Below, piece by piece: positions 12,481-24,900 of a stretch of 64,000 nucleotides of DNA (positions within the stretch are counted from its first letter, which is position 1; the number at the start of each line of letters is the position of its first letter). The stretch comes from Chondrosia reniformis (lineage: Eukaryota; Porifera; Demospongiae; Chondrillida; Chondrillidae), in contig OX359202.1 of the NCBI GenBank assembly GCA_947172415.1, forward strand, positions 4,140,899 through 4,204,898. Direction: 5' to 3'. A program made the position numbers and the translations under genes. The notes under the pieces were generated by a model. That model was given only the letters and a program-made list of their open reading frames with translations, was not told the origin of the DNA and searched no databases.

Positions 12481-13507
12481 TCACTTTGTAGAAGAATGTA
12501 GTAAAATGTACATAAACATAAACAAATATAGTCAGTTAGTATGTATGTACGTATACAAAAGGAGTATGTGAAGAATATAGAGCACGTCTTCCCCATTGTA
12601 GATGTGGCTGATTGTTATATAAGAATTTAGAAAAGAATTACTTTTGATTTATACACTTAATGGAATAGCTTGATCTTTCAATGTGTTCCTTGAACCTGAC
12701 CCCGGATAGTAACTGACTAACAACTAACCACATGACTGGTCTTGTGTTGGAATAGCAGTTTGATGCCCTTGTTTTGCCATTATATCTAACAAGAGCAGAT
12801 CTAGATATACAAACCATAACACATGCTATTGCTAGGAGCTAGGAGTCACAGTGTTAAGGCTATTCAGCTATTCAATGATTTGATTGGCTGTTGGCCTAAT
12901 CTGGCGCGAGGGAGGTTCGATCTCTTACTTTATCACATACACATAATGACGAGATTGTTCTAAGAAAATAAAAACTTGGTAATCTACCCCTCAAGCACGT
13001 ATCACATGCTAGAGAGCTAAAAAATTAGCACAAAGGGGAAAACCCAAATTAGACAGTATAATAAACTAAAAGTGAATTGAATTTGAATCTTGTATTGTTA
13101 GCACACGTATTCTTTAATAAAGTTACATTTGATTTACAACTTGCAAGTTAAAAAATGATCTAGCTATTACCTCGACTAACAAATGCAAATTGAAGTGCAT
13201 GTATGTTGCATTTTTAATTATTTCTCATACCTGAAACCCTATAGTCTAGCTACGCACCAATTATTCGCAGCCAACGCATCGAAGTGAGCTTATAGCCTCT
13301 CTTCCATTAGGAAAGTGGTCACATATTCACAGAATATCACCTGACGACATTGCGTAATGCGATCAGGATTTGTATGTTTTCAAGGGGTGAAGCATTTATT
13401 TCTGCCGTTTCTTGTACGATTTCCAGGTCGATTTTCGAAATTTAATGTTACGCGATGTCGCCATTTTATCCGAGTGGAAAGTTTCTTTTGAGCGCCACTG
13501 TATTATG
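12481..13507. other. Intergenic, no gene seen
   Basis: I see no coding exon. This is the probable 5' flank of the minus-strand helical-protein gene. The 9-bp target-site copy TGTATTATG of the following MULE is at 13499-13507. Confidence 0.5.
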
Positions 13508-14146
13508 TAGTCTCGCGTAGCCCAGACCGCTATCTCGCCTCCATATTTATATTATGACGTCACACGGTCGGCGAGATAAGGTCTGGTCAATTGCCTATAC
13601 CATTTTTGTTCTGGCCCCCGGAAGTTGGGGGTTCATTAAATATGCAGTTACCATGGAAATAATTATATTCATACGAGATACGCGTATGTAACGTGAACTC
13701 CGCAAATCGTCCTATACGATCTACGTACGAGATGAGTACTTCTAAACCTAGTGATCTTACGAGAATTCTTGTGGACGTTGCTAAATTTTTTGGTGTTGGG
13801 AGCTTTAAGGACAAGCAAATCGAAGCCTTTAAGGCCTTTGTAAGCGGGAAGGATACCTTTGTTTCTCTGCCGACGGGTTATGGCAAATCCGTCATCTACG
13901 CAGCACTACCGATTATTTTTGATCGTTTATTAATCCGAAAAGGGAGCATTACAGTTTGCATGGGTGAGATTCACACGTCTAAATGCGTATGCGTTAGAAG
14001 TGCGTTTATCATCGCCTACCACTTCCGGAACACTTCGGGCCAGAACAAAAATGGTATAGGCAATTGACCAGACCCTATCTCGCCGACCGTGTGACGTCAT
14101 AATATAAATATGGAGGCGAGATAGCGGTCTGGGCTACGCGAGACTA
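13508..14146. mobile_element. Pack-MULE-like element, 639 bp
   Basis: Terminal inverted repeats of about 110 bp starting TAGTCTCGCGTAGCCCAGAC differ at one position over most of their length. The element is flanked by the perfect 9-bp direct repeat TGTATTATG (13499-13507 and 14147-14155). Long TIRs with a 9-bp duplication are the hallmark of Mutator-like elements. Instead of a transposase it carries a helicase exon with its splice donor, so it is a non-autonomous Pack-MULE type. Near-identical TIRs and intact TSD indicate a recent insertion. An older relative is at 19708-20468. Confidence 0.88.
13732..13963 (+). pseudogene. Captured RecQ-like helicase first exon
   Basis: From ATG 13732 the frame reads a helical lead, then FGVGSFKDKQIEAFKAF, SGKDTFVSLPTGYGKSVIYA and ALPIIFDRLL. 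The order F---QIEAI, then Walker A LPTGYGKS, is motif 0 plus motif I of RecQ-type DEAD/DEAH helicases. Coding breaks at ATGG|GTGAGA, a good splice donor, after which the sequence is intron-like and runs into the right TIR. No later helicase motif is present. It therefore looks like exon 1 plus the start of intron 1, copied at DNA level into a MULE. It cannot encode an active helicase alone. Confidence 0.8.
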
Positions 14147-14155
14147 TGTATTATG

Positions 14156-16049
14156 TATGTGGTTGAGTCACTTCAGTATGCTACTTCTGTATGGCTAGCC
14201 TTACCACACGATCACTGTCTTGTTTCGTTACTTTTTCCAGATAGTTGCACGACTACTTCCAATATGTTTTTAATTTAATGGATGCATAGTCAAATGGCGT
14301 AGATATAATAACCTACTACACATGGGATAAAATATCACAAGGGACATCATATGACATATACGCGCCTTGGCCTTTTATGTCATTGTGTATAAGTTACAAA
14401 ATGGTCTCTAACCCTGTTGATTATGCGAATGCATGCAACCAACTGTCGGTATTCTTAGCTCCCTCACAAGGCAAATCAAATCTGCTGTGGTTATTAGCTG
14501 ATACCCTTTAAGACTGGAACCTTTGTTGATATATGGCATGCAGATGCATCATCTTCAGTCTATACTAAGGTGTGAAAAGGTAATTGGTAGGCCATGTGTT
14601 CTACCTTGCAATTGGATGATCTGTATCAACTACTTCTCTCTATGCAGTAGTTGAGAATTTCAAAGCCTGCAACTATACGTACTGTTTAAAATACTGATTA
14701 TCCTAGGGGTCACTTGGATCTCTTTGTAACTGGCACTGTGTAGCTAGTACTTGATTGTAATTACTTGATTGTAATTTTAATATCATATAGTCACTTGGAC
14801 CTATATATATATACTTAGAGAGTACTACCGTACTCTCTGATATTGCAATTGCATATTAATACTGTACAATTGGAAGGCTAGCTTGCTCAAGATCTGACAA
14901 TACGGCACATTACTACTTTTTTTCATACATACAGCTTTCTTTTTGATTAGTCTTAAATTATATATGTGTCTTGATCTGGTAGCCCATGACATTACCATCA
15001 GTTTTCTAGGTAGTATGAACTTTATGAACTAACTATCACACCTTCCTCATTAATTATGCATGTATTTTAAAGTAAATGGTTATAAGATTTTTAAAAACCC
15101 CATGTTTACAGTCTAAATCTTCATCATCTGCATGTAGGAAGCCGGCCGGCTTTTTTCCATTGTTGAGTGGCAATTATTATATATAGCAGATATACCAGGA
15201 AAAACTGTGTGGTACTGCATGCTTGCTGTTCTTGCCTCATATTCTTCTAACAACTAGCCCAGCAGTTATATGTTCTGTGTTGGTTGGTATGGTTTACATG
15301 TAACTTAACCTTTGAAGACTAATTATTAATACACTTCCCATCCATTTTAACTTCTTGTAGACACTATTATATATGAAAGAATGAATATATCCAGCATGCT
15401 GTTTGTCAACCAGAGAGTAAAAGTGCAATTAGGATCGCCCCTTTGATGCTGAAATTCCATCCCACATATAAATTAATATACATCAAATTGTAGTCACAAT
15501 GCAGGATAATTAAAACAAAATCTTACAAATAATATATCTACTATATAGAATGTACAATATACTGGCTAACAACCGTTACAGCACTATTTATAAGTATAGA
15601 AAGACAAAGCCTAAAGAGTAGGAGTGAAATAGTCAAACATATTTAAAGTTCATCTTTATGTAGCCTTCCAACAAGGGAATGGTATAGTTTCAATAGCTAC
15701 AGAAAAGAAGGAAAGGTCTCTTCAATCTATACTTAAAGATTCTCCGCAAGACAATTAAAATCTAATAACAATTTATCAGCCTACGTATACTCCTTCACAG
15801 ATAGTTGTTACAAACTAAGCATGAAAGAATAATGATTTTAATTACTACCAACAAAGGAAATAAACAATGTATTTGTTTAACTATATATTAGTATACATTT
15901 TACAGTATTACGTATGATACGGTACAAATTATAACAAAGTAAACGTTTTGCGGGTTATAGCCCATACTATATGCCTGTATACACTGATATGTATATACAT
16001 ACGGGTATCAGTATGGATGTAGTCAACAGAACCATATACTATCACTATT
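14156..16049. other. Intergenic, no gene seen
   Basis: I find no exon, RNA gene or complete element over these 1.9 kb. Part of 14160-14290 resembles sequence near 8975-9040 and 54640-54740 (CTTGTTTCGTTACTTTTTCC), a weak sign of an old dispersed repeat. Confidence 0.45.
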
Positions 16050-18639
16050 TCACACGTTATACACTTTTACACTAACCCAGTCCTTGCTTTGAGCTATCAT
16101 ACTCTTCGCCTTTTTTGTTTTATGTGATGCTTCCTCTTTTCGACCACCTGTAGATTCAGTGGACTTAGAGATTTGTTCAACTAACTCCTTATGCCGACTG
16201 AGTCTCCTTTGAAACTCCTCAAAGTCAGTCTGGTGATATATAATTTAAAAAAATTACTATTTTTGCACATCAGTATGTTCATGCAAAAAACATAATAATA
16301 ATAATGTAGAGTTTACTTTAAACTGTTTCAGCTCATTTTCAGTCAGTTGACTATTTTTTGCCATTTTCCAAAGATTTTTTATATGATCGTCACTGAAATT
16401 ATCAAACCTGCTCCTTGGATCATGAAGATCTACTTTGCCAGCAGCCTTGTCTGATAACTGCTTTAAATGTTCATTTACAAACTACATCATTCATGCAGTT
16501 AAAAAAGAAAGGAATAAGCATAAATTAGTTTTTACTCACTTGACATGAATAACTGATGTGATAATCAAACCACAAAAAACATCATGAAGCAGACATCACG
16601 GAAATCAATTTCTGGGAACTTAACCCAGGATATCTGGTTTTGATTATTATGGGGAGCTGAGAGCCAAGGATTCACAGAAGATCAAGATAAAGAAAAGACA
16701 AAGACTCCCAGGATCACTGATGAAGGGTGAAATTCCCAGAAACGGCTGTCTGACCCATTGGAGAAGAAGATGAAAGAAGGGAAAAGGACTCCTGTATCCT
16801 CATCCAAAGCTCTCTTCAGGTTTAGTTCCCCAATAGGCTCTTTTACAGAATAGGCATATAGCATGTAGTAAAATGGTATCTTAGATTTTTCATTAGTGAT
16901 ACTTCCTTCAATTTATCGGTATGAGTTGATAATTATTGGTAAATATATGTTCATATTCTTGCAACTCTTGTTCCTCTTGATGACCTGAGCTCATCTTCAA
17001 ACTAGTTTACTGGAGCTTAAAATTGCTATTAGACTACAACCAAGTTTTTCTAGCTATTATATACCGTAATTCGGGAAAATTTTGTGCACAAAATTTTTCG
17101 TGTGATACATTTTCGTGTTGAAATATTTTCGTGGTCTAAACCAACCACACTTCTTGATTTGCATAAACAAATAAAGGAGGGTAAATTTCATGCGAGAATT
17201 TTTCATGTTTTGGGTCAACCATGAAAACATTTTAACAACAAAAATTTCCAATTACGTATAACCAAATATCATAAAGAAAGAAGTTGTGGGGAATTGAGCC
17301 ACAGACAGCTGTTTTTGACCTGTACTTCCCAAATGTGACTACTTTTTGATTTATACATACTTTCCCCTTAGCTGGTTGGTAAAACGTACGTGATATACAT
17401 AGTAAGGTTACTTCAACTGGATAAGGAGTACAAGGAGTAGTTATAGTTGAGCAATAAAATATATACACTAAAGGAAAATGACAATAGAAAACAGATACCT
17501 TCTGATGGTCTGTTAGAACTTCCAGTTTACTTTGACTTTCAGGTGAACGTTCCTTACCAGGTTTGTGTTGAGTAGCTTTAAGCTAGAGATACAAATAACA
17601 TCGCCCAAGAAAGATAAAAATCTTGTGAAATACATATTCCTTTGCAGAACGGTACAAACATTTACATGACATTGTATATAGTACACATGTTTATATACAT
17701 TTTGCAAAAATTAAAATACTCCAATTTATTCTACCACATGTAGGCCTACATACTAGCACCATAAAACAGTAATTATGTACAATCTCCATAAACAGTCATC
17801 ATGGTATACCTTTTCTCTTATTGTATGCAATTTATCCAATTCTTCCTTAAGACTTAATAGTTCTTTCCAAAAAAACTCTAGATCGTCCGAAGTATGAAGA
17901 CCTCCTTTTGTTATAGCTTTCCACAGCTTCAGCAATTCTGCATTATCAAGAATTGCCCCTCGGCGTTCCAAATCTGCTATTTCGTGGGTTAGGGTATCAT
18001 CCATCACAACGGACGTTATATTGTATTCCCTTAAAAGCTGTAGATTTGAAAAGAGGTATGCAGTATGCTTATTTTAACAATAGATGCTGAAACATGCAGC
18101 TTGATTGGTCAGAAATACATGAATTTTTAAACCCGCTTCTCAGAAAGATCCCTTTATTCTTCTCAAACTACATAGACTATACATTCAGTATTAACGAACG
18201 CTCGCAAACTTTTCTTTAGCCTTTTGCTCAGAAATCTCCTTCGCTTCTTCTTTTGCATTGCCTTCTATCGCTATATCCTTGGCCTATCGTGATTAGAAAA
18301 CATTAAAGTGCAGGCTACGTAGAATAGGATAACGAGTAACAACAAACCTGTATTAGCATATCATCTGCTACTCTAAGTCTAGTCCGAAAATCAATCAAAT
18401 CAGTTTCACTTAAGATCAATCTAGCTGCTTTCCAAGCTTGGAGTGCCGAGGCAGTTCGAAATTGTTCATCCGATTGTTCATCGTTGAGGTAATCCTTTTC
18501 AACAGATGTAAAACTTATACTAATGGTAGGTGACTGTACCAGATCATATATAATAGGTTACCTCAACATCATCAAAGCCTAGAAGGATTACTATCAAGCA
18601 GGAAAGCACAACCCAAGAGAGCACTGATTTCGAACTCAT
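16050..18639 (-). CDS. LRPAP1: LDL receptor-related protein-associated protein (RAP)
   Basis: Seven exons close in phase: 18639-18562, 18494-18348, 18283-18200, 18037-17810, 17582-17499, 16481-16317 and 16229-16050, giving about 320 residues (human RAP 357). Exon 1 encodes a signal peptide (SWVVLSCLIVILLGF) followed by an acidic stretch. The three RAP helical repeats are visible: ALQAWKAARLILSETDL, LKLWKAITKGGLHTSDDLEF and IKNLWKMAKNSQLTENELKQ, each matching the L-LW--A----L---EL pattern of RAP domains D1 to D3. RAP is an ER chaperone that keeps LDL-receptor-family proteins from binding ligands early. Oddly, the C-terminus reads WVSVKVYNV and lacks the HNEL-type ER-retrieval signal. The exon 3 donor (AGC|GTTCGT) is weak. 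It is head-to-head with NCAPH. Confidence 0.92.
16660..16890. repeat. Dispersed repeat family A, copy 2
   Basis: Near-identical to 2630-2880 except for small indels, such as an added GGGTGAAATTCCCAGAAACG block near 16726 that copy 3 also partly has. It lies in an intron of LRPAP1. Confidence 0.7.
16951..17060. repeat. Dispersed repeat family B, copy 1
   Basis: About 105 bp closely matching 20968-21081 (TTGTTCCTCTTGATGACCTG, CAAACTAGTTTACTGGAGCT). On the minus strand both copies contain an ATG frame beginning MSS, then HQEEQELQE, so the repeat may derive from a gene's first exon. Confidence 0.7.
17062..17256. repeat. Small MITE with TACCGTAATT ends
   Basis: The left end TACCGTAATTCGGGAAAA is mirrored by TTTCCAATTACGTA at the right. 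Inside are TTTTCGTG words shared with 38720-38827. It lies in an LRPAP1 intron. Confidence 0.5.
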
Positions 18640-18972
18640 GTCTTGCCGTAAAGCCGCCCTAGTCTCGCGTGGCCAGCCACTCTGTGGCGTGACTATTTTC
18701 CGGACCAACCCCCGTAGTGCTAAAGTGGTCAGGTCCGTATACAGTAAAAGCCTAAACACTTGAATAGAGCGAATGCCAGTTCTTAAAGTCCCGGCAAAAA
18801 TCGTATAGTGGGTCGTAAAGATCTAAGCTGGCCATGAGTTACCTTACAGACCTGAGTTAAGATCCAACTTCCGGTTAGGAAGCCATTAAGGAAAGGGTCT
18901 GGCTACACTGCCTTTATCAAAGATGAGATGGGAAAGCCCCACATTGAAATTGGCGGGTGAATTGAGAAGAGC
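18640..18972. promoter_or_regulatory. Putative bidirectional promoter of LRPAP1 and NCAPH
   Basis: Only 333 bases separate the start codons of two divergent, complete genes, so their promoters must lie here or overlap the genes. No TATA box near either start is convincing. The stretch is richer in GC and CpG than the surrounding DNA. Confidence 0.55.
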
Positions 18973-21900
18973 ATGAGTGGCAGTCGAGTTTTTGCCCCTC
19001 ATAATGACAGGTCATCTGCTTGTAAAGCAATGACTTTACGAAACGTCACACCAGCAAGAGAATCTCCTCCTATGAGAGCTCCGGCATTTATGGCTGATAA
19101 CCCTTCGACTAACCTTGCCCTTCGGCGAGTTGCTCTAAATATATCGCTGAATGATGATGCTGTTGAAAAAAGAGCTAGACAAGTAGATGGACAGCAGAAT
19201 GATTTTATGAGTCCAGGGGTGCATACTCCACGAAATGTGACGGCTAACGTGGAGAGGTGAGCAAGAAAATGGTTTGTGTGTCTTGTCTTTTAACAGGCCA
19301 CACCACCAATACTCATCTTACTGTTGGAAGGTATAAGGAAGCTTTGTTCCACGTTTCCCCACTGTTTCAAATCACTTTATAGAGTGGCTAGTCTTGTGTA
19401 ATGGTTCGATTGTTTACAAGACACTGGTGGGCAGGTGCTTACCAAGTGATGCTGGGAGTGGAATATAATTATGCCCCCTCTCTTTCAGTAGACCCACCTA
19501 GCCAGACCCTTATTCTAAGTCAAAAGTGGAAGAAGGGTCTGGAGGACAGTGCTGTTACTGTTGTCCCTCAACCACCGGATATTTGTGAATAATTAATGCC
19601 TTTAAGTTCTGTACAAGCTGTGTATATGCATTGTATCATAACCCTCCCCCACAAGTGAACCGCCTACACACAAATATAGGTTGGCATTAATTTTAAATGC
19701 ACATTCCTAGTCTTGCGTTGCCCAGATTGCTATTTCGTCTCCATATTTATCTGATGATCTCAAATGATTGGTAAAAAATGTATGGTATGATGCCCATATC
19801 CATTTTGTTCCAACTAATTACTTATTAGTAAATCTCGTAAATAAAACGCTTAGAACATGTACATAGTCACTTTGCAAACAGTGTAATGGAGGAGCTTGAC
19901 TGGGTAACCAATTAGCTTTTAGCAAGTATGATATAGAGTAAAGATTCCTTCTAACTGTGTCGAACTTAAAAAGACGCTCTAAAAGTCGAAAGATGACCCT
20001 CTCAAAAGATAAGTAGTATAGTAGTATATAGTAGATTCTGACAGACAATTTGGAAGTGCCTTCTTTACAATAAGTGTTTTTGTTGTTTACATAAGACTAA
20101 TTCACTTGCTAACAATTTCTCTGTTACAACACATTTTAAGGTGTAAATATTGTTATAGCCATGGTAGCTTAATATTAATGAGCCACCTACTTCCAATGAC
20201 TCAGAAAAATAAGTAGTTCAAGTTTAGAAAACTCATGGGGCACCAGGCGCCCCAAACTCGAACTACTTGCTGGTTGGTTCTTGATGTCCAGTTCACCGAT
20301 TCCAGTTGTCGCTTGAATGCCGTCAATTTCCAGGCCATATATTGTCTGAAAACAATATAGGGTGCCCCAAATATGGATGTAGACTGTTCACCAGAACCTC
20401 TTTACTGACTGTGTGATATCATCAAGTACATATGGAGGTGAAATAGTTGTCTGGGCTGCACAGGACTAGCACATTCCATCCTGTATGTGTTCTTTTTATC
20501 ATTAGAAGAAAGGCGTGCTTCAGTGGTAGGCAATTTACTAATGCACAAGTGACCAGCCACTACAAACAGTGTATCAAGTTATCTTCTGAAAATGTGAGAA
20601 TATAATTAGAATTAATTTAACGCCATATGCAGTGTTTAAAATAAGAAATAGGACTTATTTGGACAAATGTCCATGCAAGTCAATTTGTGTTTGATCATTT
20701 CCTTTTTTGATCAGACATTATTGTTGAACTATTATCTTAAAAATTGAATTTAGTAGCTGTAAAACGTATATCAAATTTGAATGAATTTTGTATACTATAG
20801 CTAGCAAGAGATATACATGTAATTATTAGTGCTAGTAAATATACGTATCAAAGTTCATAATCTAGTTATAAGGTGATAACAGGTTATAGTTAGTTAATTT
20901 CTGGTTAATGCTCCACCTATGTACGTACTCGTCCCAATCATCAAGCAATAAAGTAGCATCTTGAGGTTCATTTTCTTGCAACTCTTGTTCCTCTTGATGA
21001 CTTGAGCTCATATTCAAACTAGTTTACTGGAGCTTAAAATTACTATAAGACTACAACCAAGTTTTTCTACCTGTTATATATGACTTCAAATCTCATCCAC
21101 CTATTATTGCCACCCCTTATTCTACAGCTTTATCTATTGGCAGGAGTTGTTAAACGTTGCAGGATGTTATGTACCATAATACATGGCTAAAATTAAACTA
21201 TATATAGTGCCTGTCAGGGCCTATAGTGTTGAGTCCTAATTTATTCTACTGTCATCTATTGTATATATGTATTATAACTCATCAGGCTGGTCTACATTTT
21301 CCTCTTGATCAGGTAAGTGTGCAAATGTCAGGAATCCACTGGTATATGCACCCACATGGGAAGGTACTGGACCAGGTGGAAGCAAGCTGTGCCTGAAAGG
21401 GAAAACTAGTGGATTGACCAGCTGGAAATGTAGGAAGTGTCGGTGGAGGAAGTGGAGGAGGTGGTCTCCACATTGTTATCATCTGCTGCATGAGGTTCAT
21501 AAATCTGTCTTCACGTTCTTCATCTGCTTTTATACGTCTTTCTTCTATTTGCTGTCTCCTTTCTTTTGCCTCTTCCATCCTCTTCCTACTAATTTCCTGG
21601 TCTTTCAGGAACCTCTCCCACAAGGATGTTATAGCTTTTTCAGCCTTTTCTAGTTTGTTTGGCCTCTTTCTTTTCTGCTTTGGTGGTTGGTAAGGTGGAC
21701 GTCTTCCAGTGGTAGATGTGGAAGGTCCTGCCCCCTGAGATGCTGGCTGCTGGGTTGATGTAACAGAAGGGCCAGCCTCAGATGACTGACGGGTTGATGT
21801 ATTAGAAGGGCCAGCCTCAGATGATTGACGGGTTGATGTATTAGAAGGGCCAGCCTCAGATGATTGACGGGTTGATGTATTAGAAGGGCCAGCCTCAGAT

Positions 21901-24900
21901 GACTGACGGGTTGATGTATTAGAAGGGCCAGCCTCAGATGACTGACGGGTTGATGTATTAGAAGGGCCAGCCTCAGATGACTGACGGGTTGATGTATTAG
22001 AAGGGCCGGCCTCAGATGACTGATGGATTGATGTATTAGAAGGGCCGGCCTCAGATGACTGATGGATTGATGTATTAGAAGGGCCGGCCTCAGATGACTG
22101 AAGGGTTGATGTAAAAGACCCAATTCCTTGGGGTGGATAGGGAGTGCTCGCAGATAATATTTCCTGAGACTCATCAGGGAGTTGAGTGTAAAGGTTGCTT
22201 AACTGTTCCTCTGTCATAGAAAGATCGTCGCTCAATGTTGATGCTGGTGTAATTGGCCTAGATTGAAACTGACTGGAAATATTACTGCCTGCTTCTTCAT
22301 CACCAGTCTGACTCACAACTGAAGAGTCCAACAGGCCTGGAGGATTAATTATTGCCCTCCTTCTCATGACAGCATGAATCTCATGGAACCACTGAAAGTT
22401 CTCATAAATCTCTGTTTCATCATCAGTGGATAATCCTACTCCGCTTGCCCTAAGGCTGTCTACCTTTTCTTTATACTTCTTTTTCAGTTGCTTTATCTTT
22501 TCCCGACATTGCCGAAAATTTCGATTAAAACCTTGTCTTTCTAGATTTTCCGAAATTTGACGAAATGGTATTTCGTTTCTGACCATTCCCTGCAATTGAA
22601 GTTGGACGCTTTCATCCGACCACGCAGCAATCAATGCAGCTACTTCAGCATCGTTCCAAGTTCGTCCGCGTTCACGATTATCAGCCATCTTAACTCGGAT
22701 CTAACTCGCTTTTAACCGGGTTGAACCCTACTATAGAGTAGGGTTCGACACGGTTTCTTAACTCGGGTTCGACCCAGTTTAAAATTATCGTATGAACGGT
22801 TAACCCGAGTTGAAACCGAGTCGAACCCAGTTTACGAGTGGCCGTATGAAAACGGTATTAATGAGGATGGAAAATTATTTTATGGTTACTATGTATATTA
22901 TTGCAAACATTGTCTGGACATGATGACAACTGAGCGACTATTTGACCACCGCACCTGGCACATTTTTAATTGGACATTGTCCGATGTCCGCCTGTTATTT
23001 TAAGCACTGCATATGCGAATAGTTAGTCTTCCAATTTCTCCCTAATATTGTCCTTTTTATGTATTTCTTTCTGTTCAATATGTCATCTTATTTTCCCTCA
23101 CTTGATGATATTAGAAAATTAATGCTAAGAATGCATTTGGATTACATTTGATTGACTATATGGCTGATATGCTTGATGATCATGGAATGACAAATTTTCA
23201 GGTTTGTTTTATTTTTGGCTACATGATGTGCATACACTCAGTTTAACACTACCCGTAGTGATAAGTGAGTTGCCATTGAATGCCAAGTAGAAAGCTATTA
23301 ATTACTTAGGCATTTACAATCAGGATTGGCTGTGACTTTCATACCTTAGAGAGAATGCAAATTTCTAACCTACAGGCTGTAAGATGTATGGCTTGATGCT
23401 TTAAATACATCATAAATTGCTCTGACTATACAACTGTTATTATTATGTACCAGAGATTACCTCTAGTACTGCATGGAGATACGTATATATCAATCGATGA
23501 TGAATGATGAGTGATGACAATAATGATGAAATTGTACATTTGTATACACTATGTACAGGTTGCTGGTTGTGCACTTGATGCCAGTGCCAAGATATATGCT
23601 GGACGTGTAGACTCAATCTATACTGATGCCTTAAAAGTGCTTGGTGGTTTAAACAAAGGCTCAGAGGATCGTTGTTCAGACACTGGTACTGTGTATGCAT
23701 ATATACTTAACTGATTAACTTATGTACGTACGTACCTCTATACATGGTGCATACAAGTAAAACAAGTATTTCGAGTTTAAAAATTCTTGGGGACATTATA
23801 AATAACAATGGAAAACCTTTGTTAACTAAAACTGGCATTTGCAAAACGATGTATTAATGTATAAAGTGTTATAATAGATATATTATGGGTTCATACGCAA
23901 CTATTATATAGTTGCGTATGAACCCGTATTATATCTATACGTATATCTTTCCGTAACATGAAGCCATACAACGGAATCAGCAAATGAAAACAATATAAGG
24001 GGCTGCCATAGTAAACACCTGACCTTTCAAAGGAACTTAGAAGTAGGCATGGCTGTGCTTGCAACCATGACTGGTATGTATGGATGAAGTAACAAAACAA
24101 AACAGTGATGGCTGAACATCCCGAGATGGCACATGATATTTAAGTGATTTTACTTCACACATCACTCCTTTATGTTTATATACTTACATTATGGTGGGGA
24201 TGATAATGCTTATATAAACATACAGTGAGGTGTTTGGCTAAGTCATTTATCTTCTTCATTGTAATTAGCGTTATCTCATGATCAGTGTGTTGTTTTAATA
24301 CTAGTCCTTTCGGGAAGCACTGTGAACCCTACTTCTAAGTTTTAGGGTTGCCTGTATATTGTTTTCATTTCTACTTGCAGTTGGGGTATTATAGATTTTG
24401 TAATATGCATATATACAAGAGCACGGAAAGCTGAACCTTTAACCCAGTAGCCATGCATGTGTTTGAATGTAGTAAAACTTTGTGGTCTTAGGTACGTATA
24501 TGGCTCAATTGCAAGCATATGTATCATATCTTCTATGGCTACTAACTGAGACCCTGCAGGCCAAAACTGTGATGTAAACAATGAATATGACCACCATCTT
24601 ATATCAGGGCATCCCTATTTAGGGAATACTATCATATATGGGAATTTTAATTGCTACATATAGAAGAATCAATGATAATTGATAATTGACCCACAATTTA
24701 TCAAAATCAAATGGAGAATCATGATAAAAATTGCAGAGATTTGAACCATATTTTTAAAATCACCAGTTATGAGTCATTGAACTAAAATTGCCACATACAA
24801 CAATGCTCCACTCATGTTACCCTCTTACAAAATAACATCTTAGTAAGTCATTAGTCTCTCTGTTCATGTACAATCTAATAGTCAAAGAGGTAACCTATTT

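Noticed and set aside
21650..22174. Long minus-strand frame of [13 protein letters not shown] repeats
   Set aside because: It is the shifted reading of the 39-bp minisatellite inside the Myb/SANT gene; the repeat keeps other frames open by chance.
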